A DNA stretch of 59,222 nucleotides. It comes from Acidimicrobiia bacterium (GTDB lineage: Bacteria; Actinomycetota; Acidimicrobiia; Acidimicrobiales; Poriferisodalaceae). The position numbers and the translations under genes are program-made. Shown in pieces: positions 15,336 to 24,162 of the stretch. Numbering within the stretch: position 1 is the first letter of the stretch; every line of letters starts with the position of its first letter. Location: the NCBI GenBank assembly GCA_022827265.1, contig JAJDTF010000128.1, positions 1 to 59,222 of the forward strand. Reading direction: 5' to 3'. The notes beneath the pieces were generated by a model that was given only the letters and a program-made list of their open reading frames with translations, searched no databases and was not told where the DNA came from.

Positions 15336-17339
15336 ATGTCCGACGAACCCTGGGATCTTGCCCCGCCAACCGATGAGCTCGATGTCGCTGCTGCACTCGA
15401 CGACTCGATCGCAGCGCTCGGCCACGACGGCGAGCGGCGCGACGGCCAGGCCGAGATGGCGGCTGCTGTCGCCGAGGCGATCGCCGGCGGCGGCACGCTG
15501 CTGTGCCAGGCAGGCACCGGCGTGGGCAAGTCGCTCGCCTACCTCGTCCCGGCCGCGCTTGCTGCCGCTGCGGGCAAACGAGTCGTGATCGCCACCGCGA
15601 CGTTGGCGCTGCAGGACCAGCTCGTCGGCAAGGACCTGCCGCTGGTGGCCGCCGGGATGGCCGAGCGGCTCGGACGCCCCGTCCGGTGGGAAGTGCTCAA
15701 GGGGCGCAACAACTACCTCTGCCGTCATCGCTTCGGCGAGCACGCACAGCAGCAGATGGACCTGGCCGGAGGGCCGGCCACGCCGGCAGAACTGGCGCGG
15801 CAGCGGCAGCTCGCCGAGATCCAGCAGTGGGTGCCCCGCACGCGTACCGGCGACCGTTCGGAGCTGGCGGTCGCGCCCGACGCGCGTGTGTGGTCGTCGG
15901 TGTCGGTGACCAGCACCGAGTGCATCGGCGCCGAGCGCTGCCCCGAGGGCCACCGCTGCTTCGCTGAGGAAGCCCGGGCCCGCTCCGCGAGGGCCGGAAT
16001 CGTGGTGACCAACCAGCACCTCTACTGCATCGACCTGTTCGGCGACGGCTACCTGTTCGGGCCGCACGACGCCGTCGTGTTCGACGAGGCCCATCAGCTC
16101 GAGCCGGTTGTCACCCAGGTGGCCGGACTGGAGATCACGCCCGCTGGTTTCACGCGGCTGGCCACCGAAGCGCGTGCGGTGGGCGCAGGAGGTGCTGCGG
16201 CAGATGCCGTGGCAGAGGTGGCCGAACGACTCGCCAACGAGCTTGTGCCGCTGCGCGACACCCGCCTCGGCGCGATCACCGGCGACCTGGAGAGCCTGCT
16301 GGAACTCATCGACGGCCGAGTCACCCAGCTCGCCGCCGAACTGCGACCATCTCGCAGCGCAGGACCGAGCGCGCTCGATGCGGACAGCCCGACGGCACAC
16401 GACGCGGCCGGCGGAAACGGCGACGGCAGGGATGAGTTGGAGCGCCTGCGCGTGGGCCGGCTGGCAGCGGAGTCGCTCACGGCGCTGCGTGCCGCTCTCG
16501 ACCCGCCGCAGGGAACGGTGATCCTGGTGGAAGGCCGAGGCCGGCTGCGCTTGGCGCCGCTCGACGTGGGAGACCTGCTCGCCAGCCGGCTGTGGGGCCG
16601 CCAAGCGTGCGTGCTCACCAGTGCGACGCTCGGCCCGCACTTCGTCGGCCGACTCGGCGTGCCCACTGCCGACCACACCTATCTCGCAGTGGACAGCCCG
16701 TTCGACTACCCGGCCAACGCGTTGCTGTACTGCGCTCGCCACCTGCCCGCCCCCACCAGCGATGCGTACCGGGCAGCAGCCATCGACGAGCTGGCAGAAC
16801 TCGTCGCCGCAGTCGGCGGGCGCACGCTGGCGCTGTTCACCAGCTGGCGCGCACTCAATGACACCGCTGATGCGCTCGCTGAACATCTCAGCGGCATCCG
16901 GGTGCTGCGCCAGGGAGGCGAGCTGTCGAACGGCGCTCTGCTCGACGCGCTCGGTGACGATCCCGCCACGGTGGTGTGCGGCACGATGAGCTTCTGGCAG
17001 GGCGTGGACGTGGCCGGGCCGGCCCTGTCGCTGCTGGCGATTGACCGTCTCCCGTTCACCCGGCCCAACGAGCCGCTCGCGGCAGCCCGGCGCGAAGCGG
17101 CCGGCAGCGATGCATTCATGACTGTCGATGTGCCGAACGCTGCGGACATGCTGGCCCAGGGAGTGGGCCGGCTGATCCGCACCACCGCCGATCGCGGGGT
17201 CGTGGCGGTACTCGACTCGCGGCTCGCCACTGCCGGCTACCGGTCACGCCTGCTCGATCCGCTGCCGCCCATGCGCCGCAGCGTCGATCAGGCCGAAGCG
17301 ATCGAGTTCCTCGGCTCCATCCGCAACCAGCACGCCTGA
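15336..17339 (+). CDS. dinG: DinG/XPD-type ATP-dependent DNA helicase
   Basis: Superfamily 2 5'-3' helicase, 667 aa. Walker A AGTGVGKS at residues 59-66, DEAH box VVFDEAHQ at 250-253, later motifs VLTSATLG, GTMSFWQGVDVAG and QGVGRLIRT. Four cysteines at 129, 196, 202 and 208 (NNYLCRH, TECIGAERCPEGHRC) are in the iron-sulfur cluster position of the DinG/XPD family. GAGGG lies just ahead of ATG 15336. The gene is divergent from uppS. No LexA-type box was seen upstream, so SOS control is not supported here. The role in resolving R-loops or G-quadruplexes is known for the family only. Confidence 0.93.
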   Translation: MSDEPWDLAPPTDELDVAAALDDSIAALGHDGERRDGQAEMAAAVAEAIAGGGTLLCQAGTGVGKSLAYLVPAALAAAAGKRVVIATATLALQDQLVGKDLPLVAAGMAERLGRPVRWEVLKGRNNYLCRHRFGEHAQQQMDLAGGPATPAELARQRQLAEIQQWVPRTRTGDRSELAVAPDARVWSSVSVTSTECIGAERCPEGHRCFAEEARARSARAGIVVTNQHLYCIDLFGDGYLFGPHDAVVFDEAHQLEPVVTQVAGLEITPAGFTRLATEARAVGAGGAAADAVAEVAERLANELVPLRDTRLGAITGDLESLLELIDGRVTQLAAELRPSRSAGPSALDADSPTAHDAAGGNGDGRDELERLRVGRLAAESLTALRAALDPPQGTVILVEGRGRLRLAPLDVGDLLASRLWGRQACVLTSATLGPHFVGRLGVPTADHTYLAVDSPFDYPANALLYCARHLPAPTSDAYRAAAIDELAELVAAVGGRTLALFTSWRALNDTADALAEHLSGIRVLRQGGELSNGALLDALGDDPATVVCGTMSFWQGVDVAGPALSLLAIDRLPFTRPNEPLAAARREAAGSDAFMTVDVPNAADMLAQGVGRLIRTTADRGVVAVLDSRLATAGYRSRLLDPLPPMRRSVDQAEAIEFLGSIRNQHA

Positions 17340-17433
17340 GCCCGCTGCGGAGGGCGGCAGTGCCCTCTGCTCCCGCGATCCAGCAGGTCGCAACGTCGCA
17401 GAGTTCCCTGCGGCCCTCCTCGGCTATGACATT
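17340..17433. repeat. Structured element R2, copy 1, between convergent dinG and era
   Basis: Homologous to 47190-47282. The outer stem pairs GGAGGGCGGCAG (17349-17360) with CTGCGGCCCTCC (17408-17419), one G-G mismatch; an inner stem pairs CTCTGC with GCAGAG; the loop core around CGCGATCCAGCAGGT is nearly identical in both copies. Likely a bidirectional terminator or REP-like element. Confidence 0.8.
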
Positions 17434-17442
17434 TGTGCGTCG

Positions 17443-18324
17443 TCAATCGGGGGGCTCGGAGGGGGCCTCGGGGGCGAGCATGCGGGCGACGGCGTCGGGC
17501 GTGCGCTGCCAGTCTGGCTCGACGCGAACTCGCAACTCCAGGTACACGCCGTCGAGGCCGAGTTCACGGCGTGCTGCGGTGCCGACGTCTCGCAGCATCC
17601 GCCCGCCCTTGCCGATCACGATGCCCTTCTGCGAGGGCCGCTCCACGGCGATGTCGCAGCGGATGCGGTCGGGCTCCCATTCGGTGACGCGGACCGCGAT
17701 GCTGTAGGGCAGCTCGTCGCCCAACCGCGCCAGCAACTGCTCGCGCACTGCCTCGGAAATGCGCCACGCGTCGGGCAGATCGGTGATGCTCTCGGGGGGA
17801 AAGTACGCAGGACCTTCGCCCAGGCCGTCCGCGAGGTGGTCGATCAGGGCATCGGTGCCCTCGCCGGTCACTCCCGACACGGGGAAGTACGCGTCGGCGT
17901 CGAAGTCCGCAGCGGCGGCGAGCTGGTCCAGCACTTGGGCCCTCGACGCCCGGTCGCATTTCGTGACTGCGACCACGGTGGAAATACCCGACGGCAGCGA
18001 CTCCCAGATGAGCCGGTCGCCGCGGCCGAGCGGCGCTGCGGCATCGAGCACCATGCAGATCACGTCCAGCGGCTCCAGCTCGGTGACGGCGGTGCGGGCA
18101 GTCTCGTTGAGCTGCTCCCCCAGCGAGGTGACCGGCTTGGCGATGCCGGGCGTGTCCACGAAGACGATCTGCGCGTCGGGAAGGTGTCGCACGCCCATGA
18201 CACGCAGCCGAGTGGTCTGGGGCTTGGCGGAGGTGATGCTGATCTTGCTGCCCACCAGGCAGTTCAGGAGTGTCGATTTGCCTGCATTCGGCCGCCCGAC
18301 GAAGGTGACGAAGCCCGAGCGCAT
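17443..18324 (-). CDS. era: GTPase Era
   Basis: Ribosome-associated GTPase needed for 16S rRNA maturation and 30S assembly. 293 aa from ATG 18324. G1 GRPNAGKS at 10-17, G3 DTPG at 57-60, and the C-terminal KH domain with VERPSQKGIVIGKGGRMLR. The G4 motif reads TKCD (121-124) instead of the usual NKxD. The start directly precedes GFVTFVGRPNAGKS; longer frames upstream overlap the CNNM gene in another frame. It is 14 bases after the CNNM stop, in the order phoH-ybeY-CNNM-era common in Gram-positive bacteria. Confidence 0.97.
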   Translation of the reverse strand: MRSGFVTFVGRPNAGKSTLLNCLVGSKISITSAKPQTTRLRVMGVRHLPDAQIVFVDTPGIAKPVTSLGEQLNETARTAVTELEPLDVICMVLDAAAPLGRGDRLIWESLPSGISTVVAVTKCDRASRAQVLDQLAAAADFDADAYFPVSGVTGEGTDALIDHLADGLGEGPAYFPPESITDLPDAWRISEAVREQLLARLGDELPYSIAVRVTEWEPDRIRCDIAVERPSQKGIVIGKGGRMLRDVGTAARRELGLDGVYLELRVRVEPDWQRTPDAVARMLAPEAPSEPPD

Positions 18325-18338
18325 CGCAGGAGGGGCGG

Positions 18339-19658
18339 CTAACCGGTGCCGCGGCGGGCGCCGACGAGGTTGATGCGCCGGCCCTCGACTTCGAGTGCAG
18401 ACAGGCACCAACCGTCGAGTTCGGTGGTCTCGCCCGTCTCGGGCACGTGACCCATGCGGTCGAGCACCAGCCCGCCGACTGTGTCCCAGTCACCGTCAGG
18501 CAGTCGAAGCTCCAGCACTTCGGCCAGCCGCGACGCCGGCAGGCGGCCGGAGAACATGAACGCTCCGTCACCCACTTCCTGGACGAGCGCCTCGTCGGCG
18601 TCGTACTCGTCGGCAATCTCGCCGACGAGCTCCTCGATGATGTCCTCGAGCGTGACCAGTCCGGCGACGCCGCCGTACTCGTCCACGGCGACGGCCAGGT
18701 GAGACTTGGACTCCTGCATCTCACGCATGAGGTCACTGACCCGCTTCGTCTCGGGCACAAAGGTGGCCGGCCGCAGCACCTGTGCGCACGTGACCACACC
18801 GTCCGAGCCCGGCCGCTCCGTTGGGGGGCCATGCAGGTAGGCCGCAACGAGATCCTTCGCCAGAACGATTCCCCGGAGGTCGTCGACGCCGGCGGCGGTC
18901 ACCGGCAAGCGTGTGAAGCCCGAAGCGATGATTTTCTCCAGCGCATCAGCGACGCTGTCATCGAGGCTCACGGTGACCATGTCGGGGCGAGGCACCATCA
19001 CCTCACGCACGATGGTGTCGCCGAGCTCCATGATCTGGCCGATCAACTCGGCCTCGCTGTCCTCGATCAGGCTGGCCTGCGCGGCGGCCGATGCCAGCGC
19101 CACCAACTCGTCCTCGGTGACCTCGCCGCTGTCGCCGTGTGCAGCAGCAGGTCCCACTGCTCGTGCGGGGAATGCCAGCAGCCGGGCAACCCAAGCGAGC
19201 GGTCCGGTACGGCTCAGCACGCGAGCGATCGGCGCGAGCACTCGAGCCATGCGGTCGTTGGCCTCGACCCCCCAGCGCCGGGGCATTGCCTCGGTCACGC
19301 CGAACAGCACGATGGCCGTCACGGCCATGGCGGCCACGATGCCCGCCGCACCCACACGGCTCGCGGCAATCCACGTGACGCCGCCCACCAGCGTCACCTG
19401 AGCCAGCACGCGCAGCAGCGAGACGGGGCCCAGCACAACCTCGCGGTCTGCCACGAGCTGTTCCAGCGACGCCTTCGGCGGGGCGTCCGGGTGCCCGTTG
19501 TCGCGGTCGCCGTTGTGACGCTCGCCATTTCCATTGGACTCGTCGAGGCCTGACGCGCGGGCTCGGCCCAAGCGCACGAACGTCGCCTCGACCAGTCGCA
19601 GGAACATGGCCAGCGCGAGCAGGATCGCCGCCGCGACCGCACCCAGCACCCAGTTCAT
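18339..19658 (-). CDS. CNNM/CorC-type membrane protein with CBS domains (hemolysin family)
   Basis: 439 aa. N-terminal helices MNWVLGAVAAAILLALAMFL and two further membrane segments form a DUF21/CNNM-like transmembrane part; then comes GQIMELGDTIVREVMVPRPD, the conserved lead into a CBS pair (IIASGFTRLPVTAAG, ESKSHLAVAVDEYGGVAGL, TLEDIIEELVGEI), and a C-terminal CorC/HlyC domain (FSGRLPASRLAEVLEL). Family members act in Mg2+ or Co2+ efflux or sensing; none is shown to be a hemolysin. ATG 19658 overlaps the ybeY stop as ATGA. A polar Asn/Asp-rich stretch follows the first helix. Confidence 0.92.
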   Translation of the reverse strand: MNWVLGAVAAAILLALAMFLRLVEATFVRLGRARASGLDESNGNGERHNGDRDNGHPDAPPKASLEQLVADREVVLGPVSLLRVLAQVTLVGGVTWIAASRVGAAGIVAAMAVTAIVLFGVTEAMPRRWGVEANDRMARVLAPIARVLSRTGPLAWVARLLAFPARAVGPAAAHGDSGEVTEDELVALASAAAQASLIEDSEAELIGQIMELGDTIVREVMVPRPDMVTVSLDDSVADALEKIIASGFTRLPVTAAGVDDLRGIVLAKDLVAAYLHGPPTERPGSDGVVTCAQVLRPATFVPETKRVSDLMREMQESKSHLAVAVDEYGGVAGLVTLEDIIEELVGEIADEYDADEALVQEVGDGAFMFSGRLPASRLAEVLELRLPDGDWDTVGGLVLDRMGHVPETGETTELDGWCLSALEVEGRRINLVGARRGTG

Positions 19659-20203
19659 GACCGGCTCCACAAGCTGCGCAGGTGCTCCGTCTCGCGGGCG
19701 CGCATGGCAGCGGCTTCGGCGGGCTCCGCGTGATCCATGCCCAGCAGGTGCAGCACACCGTGCACGACGAGCACATCGATTTCTGCGGTGACGCTGCCGT
19801 CGTGTCCCGGGTGAGACCCCTTGCCTGCCGCCGCGTTGCCCGCAGCCACGGCAGGGCACACGACGATGTCGCCGGCCAAGGCCGGGCCAGCCGGATCGGA
19901 GCCGGTCCCCGAGTCGCCCGGCACGAGGTCAAGCGGGAATGCGAGCACGTCGGTCGGCCCGGTGTAACCCATGTGGGCTCTATTCAGTTCTGCCATCTCG
20001 TCGCTGCCGACGAACGTCACCGCCGTTTCGGTGCCCGGCGGCGCACCTTCGGCCTCCAGCACCTGCCGCACCAAGACGCGATAGCGCCGGGGATCGATCT
20101 GCACGTCGCTCTGACGATCTGCAATCAGCACGCCGTCGGTGCCGGTGCAGCCACCAGCCGCTCGTTCACTCGCTGCCGTTGCGTTTCGCGTCACGCCGGT
20201 CAT
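19655..20203 (-). CDS. ybeY: Endoribonuclease YbeY
   Basis: Single-strand-specific zinc endoribonuclease for 16S rRNA 3'-end maturation and ribosome quality control. 182 aa from ATG 20203. The metal site VHGVLHLLGMDH fits HGxLHLxGxDH exactly, and FVGSDEMAELNRAHMG plus TDVLAFPL are the conserved substrate-groove motifs. The start overlaps the end of phoH by 38 bases; a later start near VLIADRQSDVQ cannot be excluded, since the first 25 residues are low-complexity. Confidence 0.95.
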   Translation of the reverse strand: MTGVTRNATAASERAAGGCTGTDGVLIADRQSDVQIDPRRYRVLVRQVLEAEGAPPGTETAVTFVGSDEMAELNRAHMGYTGPTDVLAFPLDLVPGDSGTGSDPAGPALAGDIVVCPAVAAGNAAAGKGSHPGHDGSVTAEIDVLVVHGVLHLLGMDHAEPAEAAAMRARETEHLRSLWSRS

Positions 20204-21128
20204 ATGCCGCCACGATGTCGCCGACGATGCGATGTCGGGTGATGTCCCGCCTGCCGAGGCGAGCGAACGCCAGCCCACCGATGCCGTCCAGCGCCTGTTC
20301 CACATCGATCAGCCCGCTCTTGCCGCCGGGCACGTCGATCTGCGTGCGGTCGCCGGTCACCACCACCTTGGAACCGAAGCCGATACGGGTCAGAAACATC
20401 TTCATCTGCTCGGGCGTGGTGTTCTGCGCCTCATCCAGGATGATGAAGCTGTCGTTGAGCGTGCGCCCGCGCATGAACGCCAGCGGCGCCACGTCGATCG
20501 TCTTGCGCTCGAGCAGCTTGCCGGCTGTCTCCACGTCGAGCATGTCGTAGAGCGAGTCATACAGCGGGGCCAGATACGGGTCGATCTTGGCCATCAGATC
20601 CCCGGGCAGGAAGCCGAGCCGCTCGCCCGCCTCCACCGCCGGCCGGGTGAGCACAATGCGCCGGACGGATTTTGACATCAGGGCATCGATGGCCAGTGCC
20701 ACTGCCAGCCAGGTCTTGCCGGTGCCGGCCGGCCCGACGGCGAACGTCACGATGTTCGAGCGGATCATCTCCACGTAGCGCTTCTGGCCGGCGCTCTTGG
20801 CCCGCACCACCCTGCCGTTGGGGGCGCGCACGATCGGGGCCGACAGCACATCGCTCGGGCTCTCGTCGGCCTCGACCATGTCGATGACACGGTCGAGCAT
20901 CTCGGGCTCGATGCGCTGGCCGGCCTCGAGCACCTGCACCATCTCCTCGAAGACCTGCCCGACGAGCGCTGCGCTGGGGCCCGCCACGGTGATCTCGTTG
21001 CCGCGCACGTGAATGTCGGCATCGGCAAAGTGGTCTGCCACCAGCCGCAGGTGCTCGTCGCGCTGCCCTAGCACCCCGACCATGAGGTGATTGCCCGGCA
21101 CGTGTATCCGGACCTGTGTGTCGGTCAC
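20166..21128 (-). CDS. phoH: PhoH-like ATPase
   Basis: 320 aa. Walker A VGPAGTGKTW (132-139), Walker B SFIILDEAQN (DEAQN 232-236), and TGDRTQIDVP are characteristic of the PhoH family, RNA-helicase-like P-loop ATPases. An N-terminal domain of about 100 residues precedes the ATPase core, as in the longer PhoH-like proteins next to ybeY. The family is thought to act with YbeY in RNA processing; conserved adjacency is the main support. GTG or ATG choice is clear (ATG 21128). Confidence 0.95.
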   Translation of the reverse strand: MTDTQVRIHVPGNHLMVGVLGQRDEHLRLVADHFADADIHVRGNEITVAGPSAALVGQVFEEMVQVLEAGQRIEPEMLDRVIDMVEADESPSDVLSAPIVRAPNGRVVRAKSAGQKRYVEMIRSNIVTFAVGPAGTGKTWLAVALAIDALMSKSVRRIVLTRPAVEAGERLGFLPGDLMAKIDPYLAPLYDSLYDMLDVETAGKLLERKTIDVAPLAFMRGRTLNDSFIILDEAQNTTPEQMKMFLTRIGFGSKVVVTGDRTQIDVPGGKSGLIDVEQALDGIGGLAFARLGRRDITRHRIVGDIVAAYDRRDAKRNGSE

Positions 21129-21273
21129 TGGGCTCCGGCGCAGTAAGCCGTCAGCGCAGCGCTCATGAGTCGGCGGCGCGCGGACGGCAACCAGACTTGC
21201 CGACGGTTGGTTCGGTCACGATGGTCGCAAGGCTAGTCGCCTCCCGCGATCTGCCATTGTCCAATTTCTCGCG

Positions 21274-21555
21274 TCACGAACGCAGGCCGGCGTAGATCTC
21301 TTTGCATGCCGGACACACCGGGTAGCGCTCGCCGTCTCGCGTCGGCACCCACTTCTTGCCGCACAGCGCTACGACCGCTTCGCCGCTGACGGCCGAGCGG
21401 GTCAGCGCCGTCTTGCTGACGTAGTGAGAGAAGCGGTCGTGATCACCCTCGGTCGTGCGGGTGTCGGGGCGCTCGATGACGTCGGGACTGCCCGCGGCAG
21501 AACCGCTGGCGATTGGACTGCGGCTAGCGCAGTCGCTGAGGGTCTGGGCGGTCAT
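21274..21555 (-). CDS. DUF3039 family protein
   Basis: 93 aa from ATG 21555, preceded by a strong GGAGGGG. The C-terminal half DRFSHYVSKTALTRSAVSG...ALCGKKWVPTRDGERYPVCPACKEIY is the DUF3039 signature of actinobacteria, with three cysteines (ALCGK, PVCPAC) in a zinc-ribbon-like arrangement. The N-terminal 35 residues are low-complexity. Function is unknown in the family. It is divergent from the MFS-ferrochelatase gene with 125 bases between the starts. Confidence 0.85.
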   Translation of the reverse strand: MTAQTLSDCASRSPIASGSAAGSPDVIERPDTRTTEGDHDRFSHYVSKTALTRSAVSGEAVVALCGKKWVPTRDGERYPVCPACKEIYAGLRS

Positions 21556-21680
21556 CTCGCTGGTCCCCTCCGAAACGGCATCGGCTCCTGCCGGTGCAAC
21601 GGTACGGCAGTAATGTGCCCGTTCGCGCCGGAACCGCAGCAGCGGTGCACGCGTGTGTCGAAGGGCAGCCCACACCCAGC

Positions 21681-24140
21681 ATGGCCAACACGTCTTCCAC
21701 GGCTGTCGCAGGCAGTCGACTCGACTCGGCAGCGGGCTGGCTGGTCGTCGCCTCAGCGGTGCTTGCCACATTCGCGACCTTCGGTGTGGTGTACAGCTTC
21801 GGCGTCGTACTCGAAGCCATTCAGACCGAGTTCGGCATCGGCACCGGTCTCACGGCCCTACTGTTCGCGATCTCGACGTTCATCTACTTCGTGCTCGGCG
21901 TCCTCACGGGACGCCTCGGCGACCGCTACGGGCCGCGGCGCGTGCTGCTCGTGGGGGCTGCGAGCACCGGTGCGGGACTCTGGCTCACCAGCATCGTCGA
22001 CAATCTCTGGCTGGCCGTAGGCACCTACGGCTTCGGCGTCGGCATCGGCGTGGCCTGTGCCTATGTGCCGATGGTCTCCGCAGTCGGTGGTTGGTTCGTG
22101 AAGCATCGAACTGCCGCACTCGGCGTCGCCGTGGCGGGCATCGGCTTGGGCCAACTCGTGGGCGCACCCGTCGTGAAGGATCTCGTCGCCGAGTACGGCT
22201 GGCGCGAGGCCTACGAACTGCTCGCCGTGGTCGCAACCGCGCTGCTGGCAATCGCCGCCCTCGGCGCCAAGCGGCCGCCCGACACTGCACCTCTGGATGA
22301 GCTGCCGTCGATGCGGCGGCTGATGCACAACCGCCGCTTCAGCTTGCTCTACATGTCGATGTTCCTGCTGAGCGCCAGCCTCTTCATCCCCATCGTGTAC
22401 ATCGACAAGTACGTATCCGACCGCGGCGGCACGCAAGGGGCCTGGCTGATCTCGCTCATCGGCCTGGCGTCCGTGCTCGGGCGCCTCGGCCTCGGCGCGC
22501 TCGGCAGCGTGCTCCCCCTCATGCGCCTGTACCAGATCTCGTACACAGTGATGGGGTTGAGCTACCTGATCTGGCTGTTCGCCGGCGACAACTCGGCTGC
22601 TCTAGTGGTCTTCGTCCTGGTGATGGGCAGCAGCTACGGGGGCTTCATCGCGCTGTCGCCTGCCATCGCCGCACAACTCTTCGGGTTGACCGGCCTCGGC
22701 GGCGTGCTGGGCGCGCTGTACACCGCTGCAGGGCTCGGCGGGCTCGCCGGCCCACCGCTCATCGGCCTGTTGATCGACAGCTACGGCTTCGGAGTGGCCA
22801 TCATCGCTGCCATGGCGACAGCGCTGGGGTCGGTGCCGCTGCTGATCGCCTCCGGGCGCGCGCACGCCGTCCCACTCGCCACCGTCGGCGCAGGCGCTAC
22901 CGTCACCCGCACCACGACGCCGGCACAGCGCGAACAGGTTGAAGCAGCGCCAGCGGCCCGGCCGAGCGATGTGCCGCCCGCCGCTCGTGTGAGCGATGTC
23001 GCTGCCGCGAGGCCTCTGGAGGGTGCGGCGCCCGGCGTTCGAGCGAGGGATGCCGCCCCTGCCGCTGGAGTCGAGCAGCGCAGGCCGGTGACGGTGCACT
23101 CTTTCCGGGCCGCACCGGCCCAAGCGGCCCTCGGACCCGCGTCGGTCGACTCGGTGCTGCTGCTGTCGTTCGGGGGGCCCGAAGGACCAGACGACGTGAT
23201 GCCGTTCTTGCAGAACGTCACCAAGGGGCGTGATGTGCCGGCCGAGCGGCTGGCCCTGGTTGCCCAGCAATACCTGCGTCATGGCGGCGTGAGCCCGATC
23301 AACGAACAGAACCGCTCCTTGCTGGCGGCCCTGTCGGGTGAGCTGGCTCGCCGGGGCACGCCATTGGCGTGCTACTGGGGCAATCGCAACTGGCACCCAT
23401 ACCTGCGTGACGCCGTCAGCCAGATGGCCGATGAAGGCCGCCGCCACGCCGCCGTGATCGTGACCTCCGCCTTCAGTTCGTATTCGGGCTGTCGCCAGTA
23501 CCACCAAGACCTTGCACGAGCGGTCGACGAGGTGCCCCATGCGCCGCGCATGTCCCGCGTGCGCGTCTACGGCAATCACCCTGGCTTCGCCGGCGCCATG
23601 GCCGAGTGCATCCGCGAGGCACTCCGCGGCGCTCGCCTGCGCAGCGATGTGCGCACCCTGTTCAGCGCGCACAGCCTGCCGAGCCGGATGGCCGCATCGT
23701 GCGACTACGAGGCACAGCTTCGCGATGCCGCCGAGACCGTCGCCGGCATGGCCGGCCTGACCGGCGAGATCGAGGTGGTCTACCAGTCACGAAGCGGCCC
23801 GCCGCATGTGCCGTGGCTGGAACCCGACATCAACGACCGGCTCGCCCAACTCGGCTCGGCGGGCTGCCGTACCGCCCTCGTCGTGCCGCTCGGCTTCGTC
23901 TCCGACCACATGGAAGTGCTCGTCGATCTCGACACCACAGCACGCGCCACGGCCGCTCGCGCCGGCATCACCATGGTGCGAGCCCGGTCGGTCGGTACGC
24001 ATCGGTTGTTCGTCGAGGCGTTGGTAGATCTCGTGGAAGAGACTGCAGGCCTGCGAGCCGACCGGCCTGCAGTCGGACATCTCGGACCCCACCCAGACAA
24101 TTGCGCTCCGGGATGCTGCCCGATCGGGCGGACTGCCTGA
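21681..24140 (+). CDS. MFS transporter fused to coproporphyrin III ferrochelatase
   Basis: One uninterrupted frame of 819 aa from ATG 21681. Residues about 15-392 are a 12-helix major facilitator (LTGRLGDRYGPRRVLLVGA is the loop 2-3 signature; closest in feel to the MCT/OFA group). Residues about 393-487 are an Ala/Pro/Arg-rich linker without methionine. Residues about 488-819 are a complete ferrochelatase: VLLLSFGGPEGPDDVMPFL, catalytic His in FSAHSLPSRM (about 662), FVSDHMEVLVDLD with the conserved Glu (about 743), an internal Cys (YSGCRQYHQD) and a terminal CAPGCCP cluster, matching the [2Fe-2S] ligands of actinobacterial CpfC/HemH. This class inserts Fe2+ into coproporphyrin III. No ribosome site or convincing internal start precedes the enzyme part. 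A substrate for the transporter half (porphyrin, heme or unrelated) is unknown. Confidence 0.9.
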   Translation: MANTSSTAVAGSRLDSAAGWLVVASAVLATFATFGVVYSFGVVLEAIQTEFGIGTGLTALLFAISTFIYFVLGVLTGRLGDRYGPRRVLLVGAASTGAGLWLTSIVDNLWLAVGTYGFGVGIGVACAYVPMVSAVGGWFVKHRTAALGVAVAGIGLGQLVGAPVVKDLVAEYGWREAYELLAVVATALLAIAALGAKRPPDTAPLDELPSMRRLMHNRRFSLLYMSMFLLSASLFIPIVYIDKYVSDRGGTQGAWLISLIGLASVLGRLGLGALGSVLPLMRLYQISYTVMGLSYLIWLFAGDNSAALVVFVLVMGSSYGGFIALSPAIAAQLFGLTGLGGVLGALYTAAGLGGLAGPPLIGLLIDSYGFGVAIIAAMATALGSVPLLIASGRAHAVPLATVGAGATVTRTTTPAQREQVEAAPAARPSDVPPAARVSDVAAARPLEGAAPGVRARDAAPAAGVEQRRPVTVHSFRAAPAQAALGPASVDSVLLLSFGGPEGPDDVMPFLQNVTKGRDVPAERLALVAQQYLRHGGVSPINEQNRSLLAALSGELARRGTPLACYWGNRNWHPYLRDAVSQMADEGRRHAAVIVTSAFSSYSGCRQYHQDLARAVDEVPHAPRMSRVRVYGNHPGFAGAMAECIREALRGARLRSDVRTLFSAHSLPSRMAASCDYEAQLRDAAETVAGMAGLTGEIEVVYQSRSGPPHVPWLEPDINDRLAQLGSAGCRTALVVPLGFVSDHMEVLVDLDTTARATAARAGITMVRARSVGTHRLFVEALVDLVEETAGLRADRPAVGHLGPHPDNCAPGCCPIGRTA

Positions 24141-24162
24141 CTGCCGAGGGGCAGCTCGGCGT

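Noticed and set aside
15204-16886. Upstream extension of the uppS frame to nearly 800 residues
   Set aside because: The extension is antisense to the DinG-type helicase; the prenyltransferase begins at 15203 with normal length.
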